From an uncultured Lysobacter sp. (GTDB lineage: Bacteria; Pseudomonadota; Gammaproteobacteria; Xanthomonadales; Xanthomonadaceae), in contig CADCUA010000647.1 in assembly GCA_902805755.1 (NCBI GenBank), positions 1 to 11,817 of the forward strand: a DNA stretch of 11,817 nucleotides. Direction: 5' to 3'. The position numbers and the translations under genes are program-made. The notes beneath the pieces were generated by a model. The model did no database searches and was not told the DNA's origin. It saw only the letters and a program-made list of their open reading frames with translations. Below are positions 1 to 6,399 of the stretch, one piece after another (within the stretch, counting starts at the first letter, position 1; each line of letters begins with the position of its first letter).

Positions 1-276
1 AGCCGCGCGAACATCGACTTCGTTGAGCTGCGCGACGGTCGCTGGAAGGTGCATCCGCTTGCCGACTGGACCGACCGCGACGTGTGGCAGTACCTGCAGC
101 AGCACGACCTGCCGTACCACCCGTTGTGGCATGACGGCTATGTCTCGATCGGCGATGTGCACACGACACGACGGCTGGAAGCGGGCATGGATGTGGAGGA
201 AACGCGTTTCTTCGGGCTCAAGCGAGAATGCGGCCTGCACGAACTCTGGGGCGATGCGTCCGAGCAGGCGGCCTGA
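1..276 (+). CDS. cysH: Phosphoadenylyl-sulfate (PAPS) reductase CysH, C-terminal part only
   Basis: The reading frame is open from the first base and ends at TGA 274-276, so about 91 C-terminal codons are present and the start lies outside the window. CysH reduces PAPS to sulfite with thioredoxin in the cytoplasm, in assimilatory sulfate reduction. The family's C-terminal signature KRECGLHE is visible near the end; its Cys is the catalytic nucleophile of the family. At the place where APS reductases of the iron-sulfur type carry a CxxC pair (SIGCxxCTR), this protein reads SIGDVHTTR, so it lacks those cluster ligands and looks like the E. coli type that uses PAPS. The first cysteine pair of the APS type would lie upstream and cannot be checked here. 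It converges on the cysB-like gene and shares its terminator. The family call is firm; the PAPS preference is inferred from the missing CxxC. Confidence 0.95.
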   Translation, partial: SRANIDFVELRDGRWKVHPLADWTDRDVWQYLQQHDLPYHPLWHDGYVSIGDVHTTRRLEAGMDVEETRFFGLKRECGLHELWGDASEQAA

Positions 277-285
277 CAAACAAAA

Positions 286-313
286 AAAGCGCCGGCATTG
301 CAGCCGGCGCTTT
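286..313. terminator. Bidirectional rho-independent terminator between cysH and cysB
   Basis: A perfect 11-bp stem, AAAGCGCCGGC at 286-296 and GCCGGCGCTTT at 303-313, closes a 6-nt loop. On the plus strand it is followed by TTTCGTTTC (the TTT belongs to the stem). On the minus strand the A-run at 282-288 gives a seven-T tail. It lies 9 bp after the cysH stop and 32 bp after the stop of the convergent regulator gene. It should therefore serve both, more strongly for the minus strand. Confidence 0.9.
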
Positions 314-345
314 CGTTTCAAGGATAGGAATCGTGCGTCGAAGCG

Positions 346-1329
346 TCAGACAGTGATCGTCTGGCTCAACTCATTCCACGCCGGCGGCTTCGGCCAGTCC
401 GCTTCGAGATTGCCCGCAAGCACGCGGCGCAGGTCCTGCCTGTCCAGCTGCGGCGCGATGGCATGCAACAGGTCCAGCGCGTAATCGCGCAACACACGCT
501 CGCGCGGCAGTACGGCCCACGCAATGCAGCTCGGGATCGATTCGGGCGCACGCAGGGCCATCAGGTCGGTGTCTTCATGCTGCACCGCCATCTCGGCGAG
601 CAGGCCCACGCCGAGCCCGGCACGCACATAGGTCTTGATCAGGTCCGCGTCGCGCGCCGTCATCGCCAGCTGCGGTTCAAAGCCGGCCGCCGCGAACGCG
701 CGGCGCAACGATGAATCGGGGCGGATCGACGATTCATAGCTCACCAGCGGATACGCGGCGAGCTGCTCCAGCGTCGGCAGGCTGCCGGCCTTTGCCAGCG
801 GATGACCACGCGGCACCAGCACCTGGCGCGTCCAGCGAAACAGCGGCACCGCGATCCCGCCTCCGGGCGTGTCACCTGCAGTGCTGATCAGCGCGAAGTC
901 GGCCTCACCGCGTGCGAGCGTGGCCAGCACCTGCTCGTCGCCCGTGGGCTGCAGATGCACGCTGACCTGCGGATAGGCCTGCTTCAGGCGCGAAATCGCC
1001 GGCGGCAGCACGAAGCGCGCCTGCGTATGCGTGGTCGCAAGGACCAGGCGGCCCTGGTTGTCGCGACGCTGGTTCGCGGCATACGAGCGGATGTTCGCGG
1101 CTTCGGCGAGCAGGCGGCGGGCATGCACCAGCACCTGGGCGCCGGACGGCGTGATCGATTCGAGGCTGCGGCCCTTGCGCGCGAACAGCAGGAAGCCGAG
1201 TTCGTCCTCGAGCTGCTTGAGCTGCTTGGAAAGCCCCGGCTGCGTGGCATGCACGCGCTCGGCGGCAAGCGTGATGTTGAGGCCGGAATCGGCGATCGCG
1301 ACGAAATAGCGGAGCTGGGTGAGGGTCAT
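346..1329 (-). CDS. cysB: LysR-family transcriptional regulator of the CysB type
   Basis: This 327-codon product aligns by eye with CysB along its whole length (E. coli CysB is 324 aa). Residues 1-60 form the LysR winged helix-turn-helix, including TQPGLSKQLKQLEDELG. The effector domain carries ATTHTQAR at residues 98-105, the sulfate/effector-pocket signature, with T100, T102 and Q103 at the same numbers as in enterobacterial CysB. DADLIKTYVRAGLGVG lies near 227-242. CysB-type regulators activate sulfate assimilation genes in response to acetylserine, and the neighbours (cysH, cysG, cysK) match that role. I chose the ATG at 1327-1329 because CysB proteins begin directly with this M-x-L-x-QLRY segment and the numbering then matches. 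The frame stays open upstream to a TTG at 1402-1404 (25 extra residues, Ala/Pro-rich). No good Shine-Dalgarno precedes either start. It could be a Cbl-like paralogue, but the context favours CysB. Confidence 0.92.
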   Translation of the reverse strand: MTLTQLRYFVAIADSGLNITLAAERVHATQPGLSKQLKQLEDELGFLLFARKGRSLESITPSGAQVLVHARRLLAEAANIRSYAANQRRDNQGRLVLATTHTQARFVLPPAISRLKQAYPQVSVHLQPTGDEQVLATLARGEADFALISTAGDTPGGGIAVPLFRWTRQVLVPRGHPLAKAGSLPTLEQLAAYPLVSYESSIRPDSSLRRAFAAAGFEPQLAMTARDADLIKTYVRAGLGVGLLAEMAVQHEDTDLMALRAPESIPSCIAWAVLPRERVLRDYALDLLHAIAPQLDRQDLRRVLAGNLEADWPKPPAWNELSQTITV

Positions 1330-1484
1330 TGAGGCGGTGTCCGGGGCGGCGAAGGCGGGCGGCGTGCGTGCGGGGTCGTCCAGGTCGGTTTCGGCATTGG
1401 CCAACGGCAGCAGGCTTTCACGGATATCGCTCCATTCGGATAAAGGGATGTGCAGACCGTATCGTGGCGGAAAACCGGTGTCCA

Positions 1485-1507
1485 GCTCATTCCCTCATGG
1501 CATGAGC
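1485..1507. promoter_or_regulatory. Candidate CysB/LysR operator (T-N11-A dyad)
   Basis: GCTCAT at 1485-1490 and ATGAGC at 1502-1507 are perfect inverted repeats exactly 11 bp apart, giving the T-N11-A arrangement typical of LysR-family recognition sites. Nested in it is a second perfect dyad, CTCATG-G-CATGAG (1494-1506), so the CTCAT half-site occurs twice on one side and once inverted. It lies between the divergent regulator gene and cysG, 73 bp before the cysG ATG. A weak promoter (TTTCCC 1524-1529, 18 bp, TAGGGT 1548-1553) would place the dyad centre near -64, where LysR activators usually bind. The dyad is seen; its role as CysB site is inferred. Confidence 0.55.
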
Positions 1508-1523
1508 CAACGTCGGCGCGTCA

Positions 1524-1553
1524 TTTCCCCGGCCGTAACCTGCTGCGTAGGGT
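1524..1553 (+). promoter_or_regulatory. Weak candidate promoter for cysG
   Basis: TTTCCC at 1524-1529 and TAGGGT at 1548-1553, spaced 18 bp, match a sigma-70 promoter poorly (the -10 keeps only T, A and final T). This is common for activator-dependent promoters. The -10 partly overlaps a small dyad, AGGGT-CAT-ACCCT, at 1549-1561. The call rests mainly on its position relative to the LysR box upstream. Confidence 0.25.
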
Positions 1554-1580
1554 CATACCCTGCCTCCGAGTCCCGTTGCC

Positions 1581-3011
1581 ATGCCTGCCCTGTTCCCGCT
1601 GTTTGCCGATCTGAAGGGCCGCACCGTGCTGGTGGTCGGCGGCGGCGTGGTTGCGCGTCGCAAGGTGACGGCATTGATGGAGGCCGGCGCGCGCGTCGTC
1701 GTCGGCGCGCCGCAACTGGCCGAGCCTCTTGCCGAGCTGGCGCAGGCCGGCCGCATCATTCACCGGCAGGGACTGTTCGAACCGACGTGGCTGGACGATG
1801 CCTGGCTCGCCGTGGCCGCGACCGACGATGTGGAGACGAACCGCGCGGTCGCCCAGGCCGGTGAAGCCCGCCGCATCTGGGTCAACGTGGTCGACGATGC
1901 CGAGCTGTCCAGCTTCCAGGTGCCCGCACGCATTGAGCGCGGCCCGCTGCAGATCGCGATTTCCAGCGGCGGCGGCGCACCGATGCTCGCGCGCCATCTG
2001 CGCGAACGGCTCGAAACCCAGCTCGACGAATCCCTTGGCGCACTGGCCGAACTCCTCACGCGGTCGCGCGAACGCATCCGTGAGCGCGTGCCGGATCTGC
2101 AGGCACGCCGCCGCTTCTTCGATCGCGTGCTCGCGGGTCCCGTGCCCGGCCTGTTGCGCCGTGGCGCACATGTCGAAGCCGAACGCGCGCTCGACGATGC
2201 GCTTGCGGAAAGCCCCGCACGTTCAAGTGCTGGTCGAGTCGCGCTCGTTGGCGCTGGCCCGGGCGACGCCGGCCTGCTGACGCTGCGCGCGCTGCGCCTG
2301 CTCAACGAGGCCGACGTGATCCTGCATGACCGCCTGGTCAGTCCGCAGGTGCTCGCGCTCGCACGTCGCGACGCCGAACTGATCGAAGTCGGCAAGCAGG
2401 CCGGCGGCCACTCGGTGCAGCAGCAGCGCATCCACGAGCTGATGCTGGAACATGCCCGCGCCGGCCGCCACGTCGTGCGGCTTAAAGGCGGTGACAGCTT
2501 CGTGTTCGGCCGCGGCGGCGAGGAACTCGAGTTCCTGCACGCGCACGGCGTCGCGTTCGAAGTCGTGCCCGGCATCACCGCCGCGCTTGCCTGCGGTGCG
2601 TACGCCGGCATTCCGCTGACGCACCGCGAGCATGCGCAGTCGGTGCGTTTCGTCACCGCGCACTGCAAGGGCGATGCGAAGGACGAACTGGACTGGGCCA
2701 ACCTCGCGGCCGAGCGCCAGACGCTGGCGGTGTACATGGGCGTTGGCGGGCTGGACGGCTTCCGTCGCAAGCTGATCGCGCACGGCCGCGCTGCAAGCAC
2801 GCCGTTCGCGCTGGTCGAGAACGGCTCGCGGCCCGAGCAGCGGGTCATCATCGGCACGCTCGCCGATCTTGCGGAAACCGCGGCCGAGCATGCGGTCCAA
2901 TCGCCCGCGCTGTTGATCGTGGGCGAAGTCGCCGCGCTTGCGCATTCGCTGCACTGGTTCGGCGCGGCGCCATTGTCGGGCTCGCCCGTGCGCTACGCGC
3001 AGGCCGCATGA
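1581..3011 (+). CDS. cysG: Siroheme synthase CysG (trifunctional)
   Basis: The 476-aa product makes siroheme from uroporphyrinogen III, the cofactor that sulfite reductase needs. Domain order matches E. coli CysG (457 aa). Residues 1-115 are the NAD-dependent precorrin-2 dehydrogenase/ferrochelatase with the GGGVVARRK nucleotide loop (20-28) and NVVDD (102-106), which includes the expected catalytic Asp. Residues 125-210 are the middle and dimerisation parts with [12 protein letters not shown], where S128 or S129 corresponds to the phosphoserine of Salmonella CysG. Residues 219-460 are the SAM-dependent uroporphyrinogen-III methyltransferase with VGAGPGDAG (223-231), DRLVS (D250), VGK (K272), [13 protein letters not shown] (303-315) and VVPGITAA (328-335). 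The usual GGDP reads GGDS here (S306). The ATG at 1581 places the N-terminus as in the family; only a weak GAG (1568-1570) precedes it. Divergent from cysB and followed after 99 bp by cysK, so probably co-regulated. Confidence 0.96.
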   Translation: MPALFPLFADLKGRTVLVVGGGVVARRKVTALMEAGARVVVGAPQLAEPLAELAQAGRIIHRQGLFEPTWLDDAWLAVAATDDVETNRAVAQAGEARRIWVNVVDDAELSSFQVPARIERGPLQIAISSGGGAPMLARHLRERLETQLDESLGALAELLTRSRERIRERVPDLQARRRFFDRVLAGPVPGLLRRGAHVEAERALDDALAESPARSSAGRVALVGAGPGDAGLLTLRALRLLNEADVILHDRLVSPQVLALARRDAELIEVGKQAGGHSVQQQRIHELMLEHARAGRHVVRLKGGDSFVFGRGGEELEFLHAHGVAFEVVPGITAALACGAYAGIPLTHREHAQSVRFVTAHCKGDAKDELDWANLAAERQTLAVYMGVGGLDGFRRKLIAHGRAASTPFALVENGSRPEQRVIIGTLADLAETAAEHAVQSPALLIVGEVAALAHSLHWFGAAPLSGSPVRYAQAA

Positions 3012-3020
3012 GCGCGCCAG

Positions 3021-3056
3021 CCGTCCATCGGAATCGATGTCGGCTCGCGACCGAGC
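3021..3056 (+). other. Two small hairpins in the cysG-cysK spacer
   Basis: CATCG-gaat-CGATG (3026-3039), with CCG/CGG flanks that could extend it to 3021-3043, is followed by GCTCG-cgac-CGAGC (3043-3056). Neither has a T-run, so they are not convincing terminators. They could be intercistronic mRNA structures between cysG and cysK, or chance in GC-rich DNA. The rest of the spacer (3071-3100) is noticeably richer in A+T, but I found no pair of promoter boxes at proper spacing. Confidence 0.25.
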
Positions 3057-3110
3057 GCCGCCTGCCACCGCGTTATTGAATTCACCGCCTTACAACTTAC
3101 GGACACGTCC

Positions 3111-4094
3111 ATGGCTCTCTACGACAGCATCCTCGACACCGTCGGCGGCACCCCGGTCGTCAAGCTCCATCGCATCGCGCCCGAACACGTCACGCTTTAC
3201 GCGAAAGTCGAAGCATTCAACCCGGGCGGCTCGGTCAAGGACCGCCTCGCGCTGGCGATCGTGCTCGACGCCGAAGCGCGCGGCGTGCTCAAACCGGGCG
3301 ACACGATCGTCGAAGCCACGTCCGGCAATACCGGCGTTGCAATGGCGATGGTGGCCGCGGCGCGCGGTTACAAATTCGTCGCGGTGATGACCGAAACGTT
3401 CTCGATCGAACGCCGCAAGCTCATGCGCGCGTACGGCGCGAAGGTCATCCTGACACCGGCCGCCGAGCGCGGCACCGGCATGGTGCGCAGGGCACGCGAG
3501 CTGGCCGGGAAGCACGGCTGGTTCCTCGCCAGCCAGTTCGACAACGAAGCGAACCCGGCCTATCACCGCAGCACGACCGCACCGGAAATCCTGCGCGACT
3601 TCGCCGGAAAGCAGCTTGATTACTTCGTCAGCGGTTGGGGCACGGGCGGCACGATCACCGGCGTCGGCGAGATGCTCAAGCTCGCACGGCCGGGGGTGAA
3701 GATCATTGCCTGCGAACCGGCCGGCGCCGCGTTGCTGTCGGGCGCGCAATGGCAGCCGCACAAGATCCAGGGCTGGACGCCGGACTTCATCCCCTCCGTG
3801 CTCAACCGTGAGATCGCCGACGAGATCCTGCCCGTCGATGATCTGGTCGCGCGTGACACCGCACGTCGGCTGGCGTCCGAGGAAGGTCTGTTTGTCGGCC
3901 TGTCGGCAGGCGCAACGGTGGCCGCGGCACTGCAGGTGGCACAGAACGCGCCGCAGGGCTCGGTGCTCCTCGCCATGTTGCCCGACACCGGCGAGCGCTA
4001 CCTCTCCACGATCCTGTTCGAAGGTGTTTCGGAAGGTTCCGATGACGAGTGGCTCGCCTCGCTGGAAGCCCCTGCGGACGCGATCCCGGCCTGA
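3111..4094 (+). CDS. cysK: Cysteine synthase (O-acetylserine sulfhydrylase), CysK type
   Basis: The 327-aa PLP enzyme condenses O-acetylserine with sulfide to give cysteine, the last step of the pathway served by cysH and cysG. Visible motifs in order: NPGGSVKDR (37-45) with the PLP Schiff-base lysine K43; TSGNTG (70-75), the substrate loop; TETFSIERRKLMRAYGA (about 94-110); GTGGTITG (177-184), the phosphate-binding loop; HKIQGWTPDFIP (217-228); GLSAGA (263-268), with the serine that binds the pyridine nitrogen; PDTGERYLST (291-300). The HKIQG segment and PSVLN region favour CysK over CysM, and the length fits CysK (about 323 aa). Cystathionine beta-synthase-like enzymes share the fold but usually carry extra domains that are absent here. 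The ATG at 3111 has a GGA 7 bp before it. It follows cysG by 99 bp on the same strand. Confidence 0.93.
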   Translation: MALYDSILDTVGGTPVVKLHRIAPEHVTLYAKVEAFNPGGSVKDRLALAIVLDAEARGVLKPGDTIVEATSGNTGVAMAMVAAARGYKFVAVMTETFSIERRKLMRAYGAKVILTPAAERGTGMVRRARELAGKHGWFLASQFDNEANPAYHRSTTAPEILRDFAGKQLDYFVSGWGTGGTITGVGEMLKLARPGVKIIACEPAGAALLSGAQWQPHKIQGWTPDFIPSVLNREIADEILPVDDLVARDTARRLASEEGLFVGLSAGATVAAALQVAQNAPQGSVLLAMLPDTGERYLSTILFEGVSEGSDDEWLASLEAPADAIPA

Positions 4095-4120
4095 GGCCCG
4101 CATGTTGTGACGTGCAACTT

Positions 4121-4147
4121 CGCGCGCCGGTGCAACGCCGGCGCGCG
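4121..4147. terminator. Hairpin between cysK and the convergent small gene
   Basis: CGCGCGCCGG (4121-4130) and CCGGCGCGCG (4138-4147) form a perfect 10-bp, all-GC stem with the loop TGCAACG. It starts 26 bp after the cysK stop and abuts the stop codon of the convergent small gene. Position and stem strength fit a shared terminator, but neither strand shows a T-run, so it may be an mRNA 3'-end stabiliser or a rho-assisted stop. Confidence 0.5.
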
Positions 4148-4444
4148 TCACTCCTCCAGCGGCAGCCAGCTGCACAGGTCGCCGTACAGCAGCACGACAC
4201 GCTCGGCCAGCCGCTGCTGATCGACCGGATTCATCACCGCCAGCGCATCGCGCACGTTCTCCCCGCCGTAGGTCAGGTCCGCGACGAGTTCGTCGAACCG
4301 CACATGCAGCGAACCGGGCAGCCGGTTGCCATCCACTCCGACAAGGCACGCATGCGCGGCTTCCAGCCGGGACCGGATATCCGTGCTCGCGCACAATGCG
4401 AGTGAAGCGTCGCGCAGCCCCGCTGCGACGTCGGTGTAGGCCAT
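4148..4444 (-). CDS. Conserved-looking small protein of unknown function (98 aa)
   Basis: I do not recognise this family. The ATG at 4442-4444 has a strong Shine-Dalgarno, GGAGG at 4449-4453 (minus strand), four bases before it. This start is preferred over an in-frame codon eight residues further upstream. The 98-residue product has no signal peptide or membrane segment. It is acidic and mostly helical in character: an alanine/leucine-rich N-terminal part (to about residue 45), then LHVRFDELVADLTYGG, then a helix-rich C-terminal half (NPVDQQRLAERVVLLY) ending in SWLPLEE. Three cysteines, at about residues 18, 33 and 92, form no CxxC pair. It sits alone on the minus strand between cysK and amgK, converging on cysK. 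Coding status rests on the ribosome site, GC-rich third positions and the adjoining hairpin; the function is unknown. Confidence 0.7.
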   Translation of the reverse strand: MAYTDVAAGLRDASLALCASTDIRSRLEAAHACLVGVDGNRLPGSLHVRFDELVADLTYGGENVRDALAVMNPVDQQRLAERVVLLYGDLCSWLPLEE

Positions 4445-4448
4445 GTGT

Positions 4449-4453
4449 CCTCC
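4449..4453 (-). promoter_or_regulatory. Strong Shine-Dalgarno for the 98-aa protein
   Basis: GGAGG on the minus strand, four bases before the ATG at 4444. It is one of the clearest ribosome sites in this window, and it decides the start of the small unknown gene. Confidence 0.75.
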
Positions 4454-4466
4454 GTTCGGTTCGCGC

Positions 4467-4472
4467 ATTCTA
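4467..4472 (-). promoter_or_regulatory. Candidate -10 element for the 98-aa gene
   Basis: TAGAAT on the minus strand (five of six consensus bases) lies about 23 bp before the start codon. No recognisable -35 box is found 16-18 bp further upstream, so this is only a half-supported promoter. Confidence 0.3.
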
Positions 4473-4548
4473 GGTGGCGACCGGCAGCACGCCGCGTGTA
4501 AGCACAGCTGCCCGTTGATCGGCCCGCAGGCTCGCGCATTGACGCCTC

Positions 4549-4568
4549 TTGCGCGAGCGTTCGCGCAA
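4549..4568. repeat. Perfect inverted repeat upstream of amgK
   Basis: TTGCGCGA (4549-4556) and TCGCGCAA (4561-4568) are perfect 8-bp arms around a 4-nt spacer. They lie about 80 bp before the amgK start, just after a TTGACG (4539-4544) that resembles a -35 box. No good -10 is seen at the right distance. It may be an operator for a regulator of amgK-murU, or an RNA hairpin in the leader. Confidence 0.4.
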
Positions 4569-4648
4569 TTCGCGACATGGACCGGTTGCGCCCGCAGCCT
4601 GCACCGGTACCCTTTGCGGCTTGCGGCGCCGGGCCGCGCGGAGCCTGC

Positions 4649-5677
4649 ATGACCGACCTCGACTCTTCAGACACCACACGCGAGTGCGCCCGCCTAGCCT
4701 GGGCACGCGCCGCGACCGGCGACGCTGCGCTCGAGCTGCATCGCGCCTCCGCCGACGCCGGCTTCCGCAGTTACTGGCGCGGCACGCTCGCCACCAACGC
4801 GGCGGCGGCCGGCACCGTGATCGTCATGGATTCGCCGCCGGACAAGGAGGATGTACGGCCGTGGCTGCGCCTTCGCGACGTGCTCGAAGGCGGCGGCGTG
4901 CGCGTGCCGCGCGTGCTCGCGCGCGATGTCGAAGCCGGCTTCCTGCTGCTCGAGGATCTTGGCGTGGAAACGCTGCTGCAGGTCATCGACGAGCACAACG
5001 CCGACGCGCATTTCGATGCGGCGATCACGCAGCTGTTGAAGCTGCAGGCGATCGAACCGCCCGCCGACCTGCCCTCTTACGACGAAGCGATGCTCGCACG
5101 TGAGCTGCGCCTGTTCGACGAATGGTTCCTGACGCGCCATCTCGGCGTGACGCTCGACTGCGCGGATCTCGAAGCGCTGGACCTCGCCTACCGTCGCCTG
5201 ATCGATGCCGCCCTCGTGCAGCCGCAGGTACTGGTGCATCGCGACTTCATGCCGCGCAACCTGATGCCCGCGATCGACGGCCCCGCCGTGCTGGACTTCC
5301 AGGATGCGGTGCGCGGGCCGATCGCATACGACGCGCTGAGCCTGTTCAAGGACGCGTTCCTGAGCTGGCCGCAGGCGCGTGTCGACGCGTGGCTGGACGG
5401 TTACCACGCACGCGCGTTGCAGGCCGGCCTGCCGGTGCCGACGCTGGCGCGCTTCCGTCGCGATGCCGACTGGATCGGCGTTCAACGCCATTTGAAAGTG
5501 TTGGGCATCTTCGCGCGGCTGTGCCATCGCGACAGCAAGCCGAAATACCTTGCCGACGCGCCGCGCTTTCTCGCGTATCTGGACGGCGTGGTGCCGCGCT
5601 ATCCCGAGCTCGCACCGCTGCTCGAGGTCATCAATCGCCACGTGCGCCCGGCCCTGCAGGCGACGGACGCATCATGA
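4649..5677 (+). CDS. amgK: N-acetylmuramate/N-acetylglucosamine anomeric kinase AmgK
   Basis: The 342-aa product belongs to the aminoglycoside phosphotransferase-like fold. AmgK phosphorylates MurNAc (and GlcNAc) at C1 with ATP in the cytoplasm, in cell-wall recycling. Visible are LLLEDLG (residues 99-105), the catalytic loop HRDFMPRN (197-204) with its Asp and Asn, and the metal-binding DFQDAVRGPIAYD (from 216). Length fits Pseudomonas AmgK. I chose the ATG at 4649 because GAG (4641-4643) sits five bases upstream and the N-terminus then resembles the family. An in-frame ATG at 4577 would add 24 unlikely Pro/Ala/Arg-rich residues. The gene overlaps murU by ATGA, so the two are probably translationally coupled. 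That pairing, rather than motifs alone, separates it from other APH-like kinases such as choline or antibiotic kinases. No antibiotic-resistance role is implied by the fold. Confidence 0.92.
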   Translation: MTDLDSSDTTRECARLAWARAATGDAALELHRASADAGFRSYWRGTLATNAAAAGTVIVMDSPPDKEDVRPWLRLRDVLEGGGVRVPRVLARDVEAGFLLLEDLGVETLLQVIDEHNADAHFDAAITQLLKLQAIEPPADLPSYDEAMLARELRLFDEWFLTRHLGVTLDCADLEALDLAYRRLIDAALVQPQVLVHRDFMPRNLMPAIDGPAVLDFQDAVRGPIAYDALSLFKDAFLSWPQARVDAWLDGYHARALQAGLPVPTLARFRRDADWIGVQRHLKVLGIFARLCHRDSKPKYLADAPRFLAYLDGVVPRYPELAPLLEVINRHVRPALQATDAS

Positions 5678-6399
5678 AGGCACTGATCTTCGCGGCAGGC
5701 CTGGGCGAGCGCATGCGTCCGCTGACCGACCGCACGCCGAAACCGCTGCTCGAAGTCGGCGGCAAGCCGCTGATTGTCTGGCATCTGGAAAAGCTCGCCT
5801 CGCTCGGCGTGTCCGATGTTGTCGTCAACACCAGCTGGCTCGCAGAGCAGTTCCCGCTTGCGCTCGGAGACGGCTCGGCCTGGCGCCTGCGTCTGCGCTT
5901 CAGCTACGAAGGCACGACGCCGCTCGAGACCGGCGGCGGCATGTGGAACGCGTTGCCGGCCTTGCGCGGCGATGATGCGCCGGACGCACCATTCATTGCG
6001 ATCAACGGTGATATCTGGACCGACTACGACTTCGCGTGCCTGCCGCGCGACCCGGCGGGCGATGCGCATCTGGTGCTGGTCGACAACCCGCCGCAGCACC
6101 CGGGCGGTGATTTCGCACTCGTGGGCGACGCGGTTCACAGCGATGGCGAAGCACGGCTGACGTTCTCCGGAATCGGCGTATACCGGCCGCGCCTGTTCGA
6201 CGGCTGGCGCGAAGTCGTCGGCAACGCACCGGGGGCGGACCAGACACCGCCGCGCTTCAAGCTTGCGCCACTGCTGCGCAAGGCAATGCACAACGGCCGC
6301 GTCAGCGGCGAGCGGCATGCATCGCAGTGGACCGACGTGGGCACACCCGAGCGGCTGGCCACGCTCGATACGCGGCTGCGGTCGGGCCCGGACTTATAG
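5674..6399 (+). CDS. murU: N-acetylmuramate alpha-1-phosphate uridylyltransferase MurU
   Basis: The 241-aa nucleotidyltransferase converts MurNAc-1-phosphate and UTP to UDP-MurNAc, the step after AmgK. This salvage route bypasses MurA, so it underlies intrinsic fosfomycin tolerance where described in Pseudomonas. The N-terminus has the sugar-nucleotide signature FAAGLGERMRPLTDRTPKPLL (5-25). ETGGGMWNALP (85-95), INGDIWTDYDF (110-120, metal-binding D113) and TDVGTPERL (220-228, second metal Asp D221) follow. There is no C-terminal left-handed helix acyltransferase domain, so it is not GlmU-like, and the length is close to Pseudomonas MurU (about 223 aa). The start is fixed by ATGA at 5674-5677, shared with the amgK stop, with GGA six bases upstream. 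An open frame upstream inside amgK is a shadow. It could be confused with glucose- or mannose-1-P transferases, but the amgK partner decides. Confidence 0.93.
   Translation: MKALIFAAGLGERMRPLTDRTPKPLLEVGGKPLIVWHLEKLASLGVSDVVVNTSWLAEQFPLALGDGSAWRLRLRFSYEGTTPLETGGGMWNALPALRGDDAPDAPFIAINGDIWTDYDFACLPRDPAGDAHLVLVDNPPQHPGGDFALVGDAVHSDGEARLTFSGIGVYRPRLFDGWREVVGNAPGADQTPPRFKLAPLLRKAMHNGRVSGERHASQWTDVGTPERLATLDTRLRSGPDL

Noticed and set aside
1438..1446. Possible DnaA box (GGATAAAGG)
   Set aside because: It does not match TTATCCACA closely, occurs alone, and is far from hda.
1760..2857. Long minus-strand open frame opposite cysG
   Set aside because: Ser/Arg/Ala-rich, no motifs, no ribosome site; it mirrors the codon pattern of cysG.
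3076..3096. Possible cysK promoter (TTGAAT ... TACAAC)
   Set aside because: The spacing is only about 9 bp and the start site would fall within a few bases of the ATG.
4577..4648. Longer amgK N-terminus from the ATG at 4577
   Set aside because: It adds 24 residues without family resemblance and lacks a ribosome site, while the ATG at 4649 has one.
5122..5673. Upstream extension of murU through amgK
   Set aside because: The extended residues are Arg/Ala/Gly-rich shadow sequence of amgK; the family start and the ATGA overlap place the real start at 5674.
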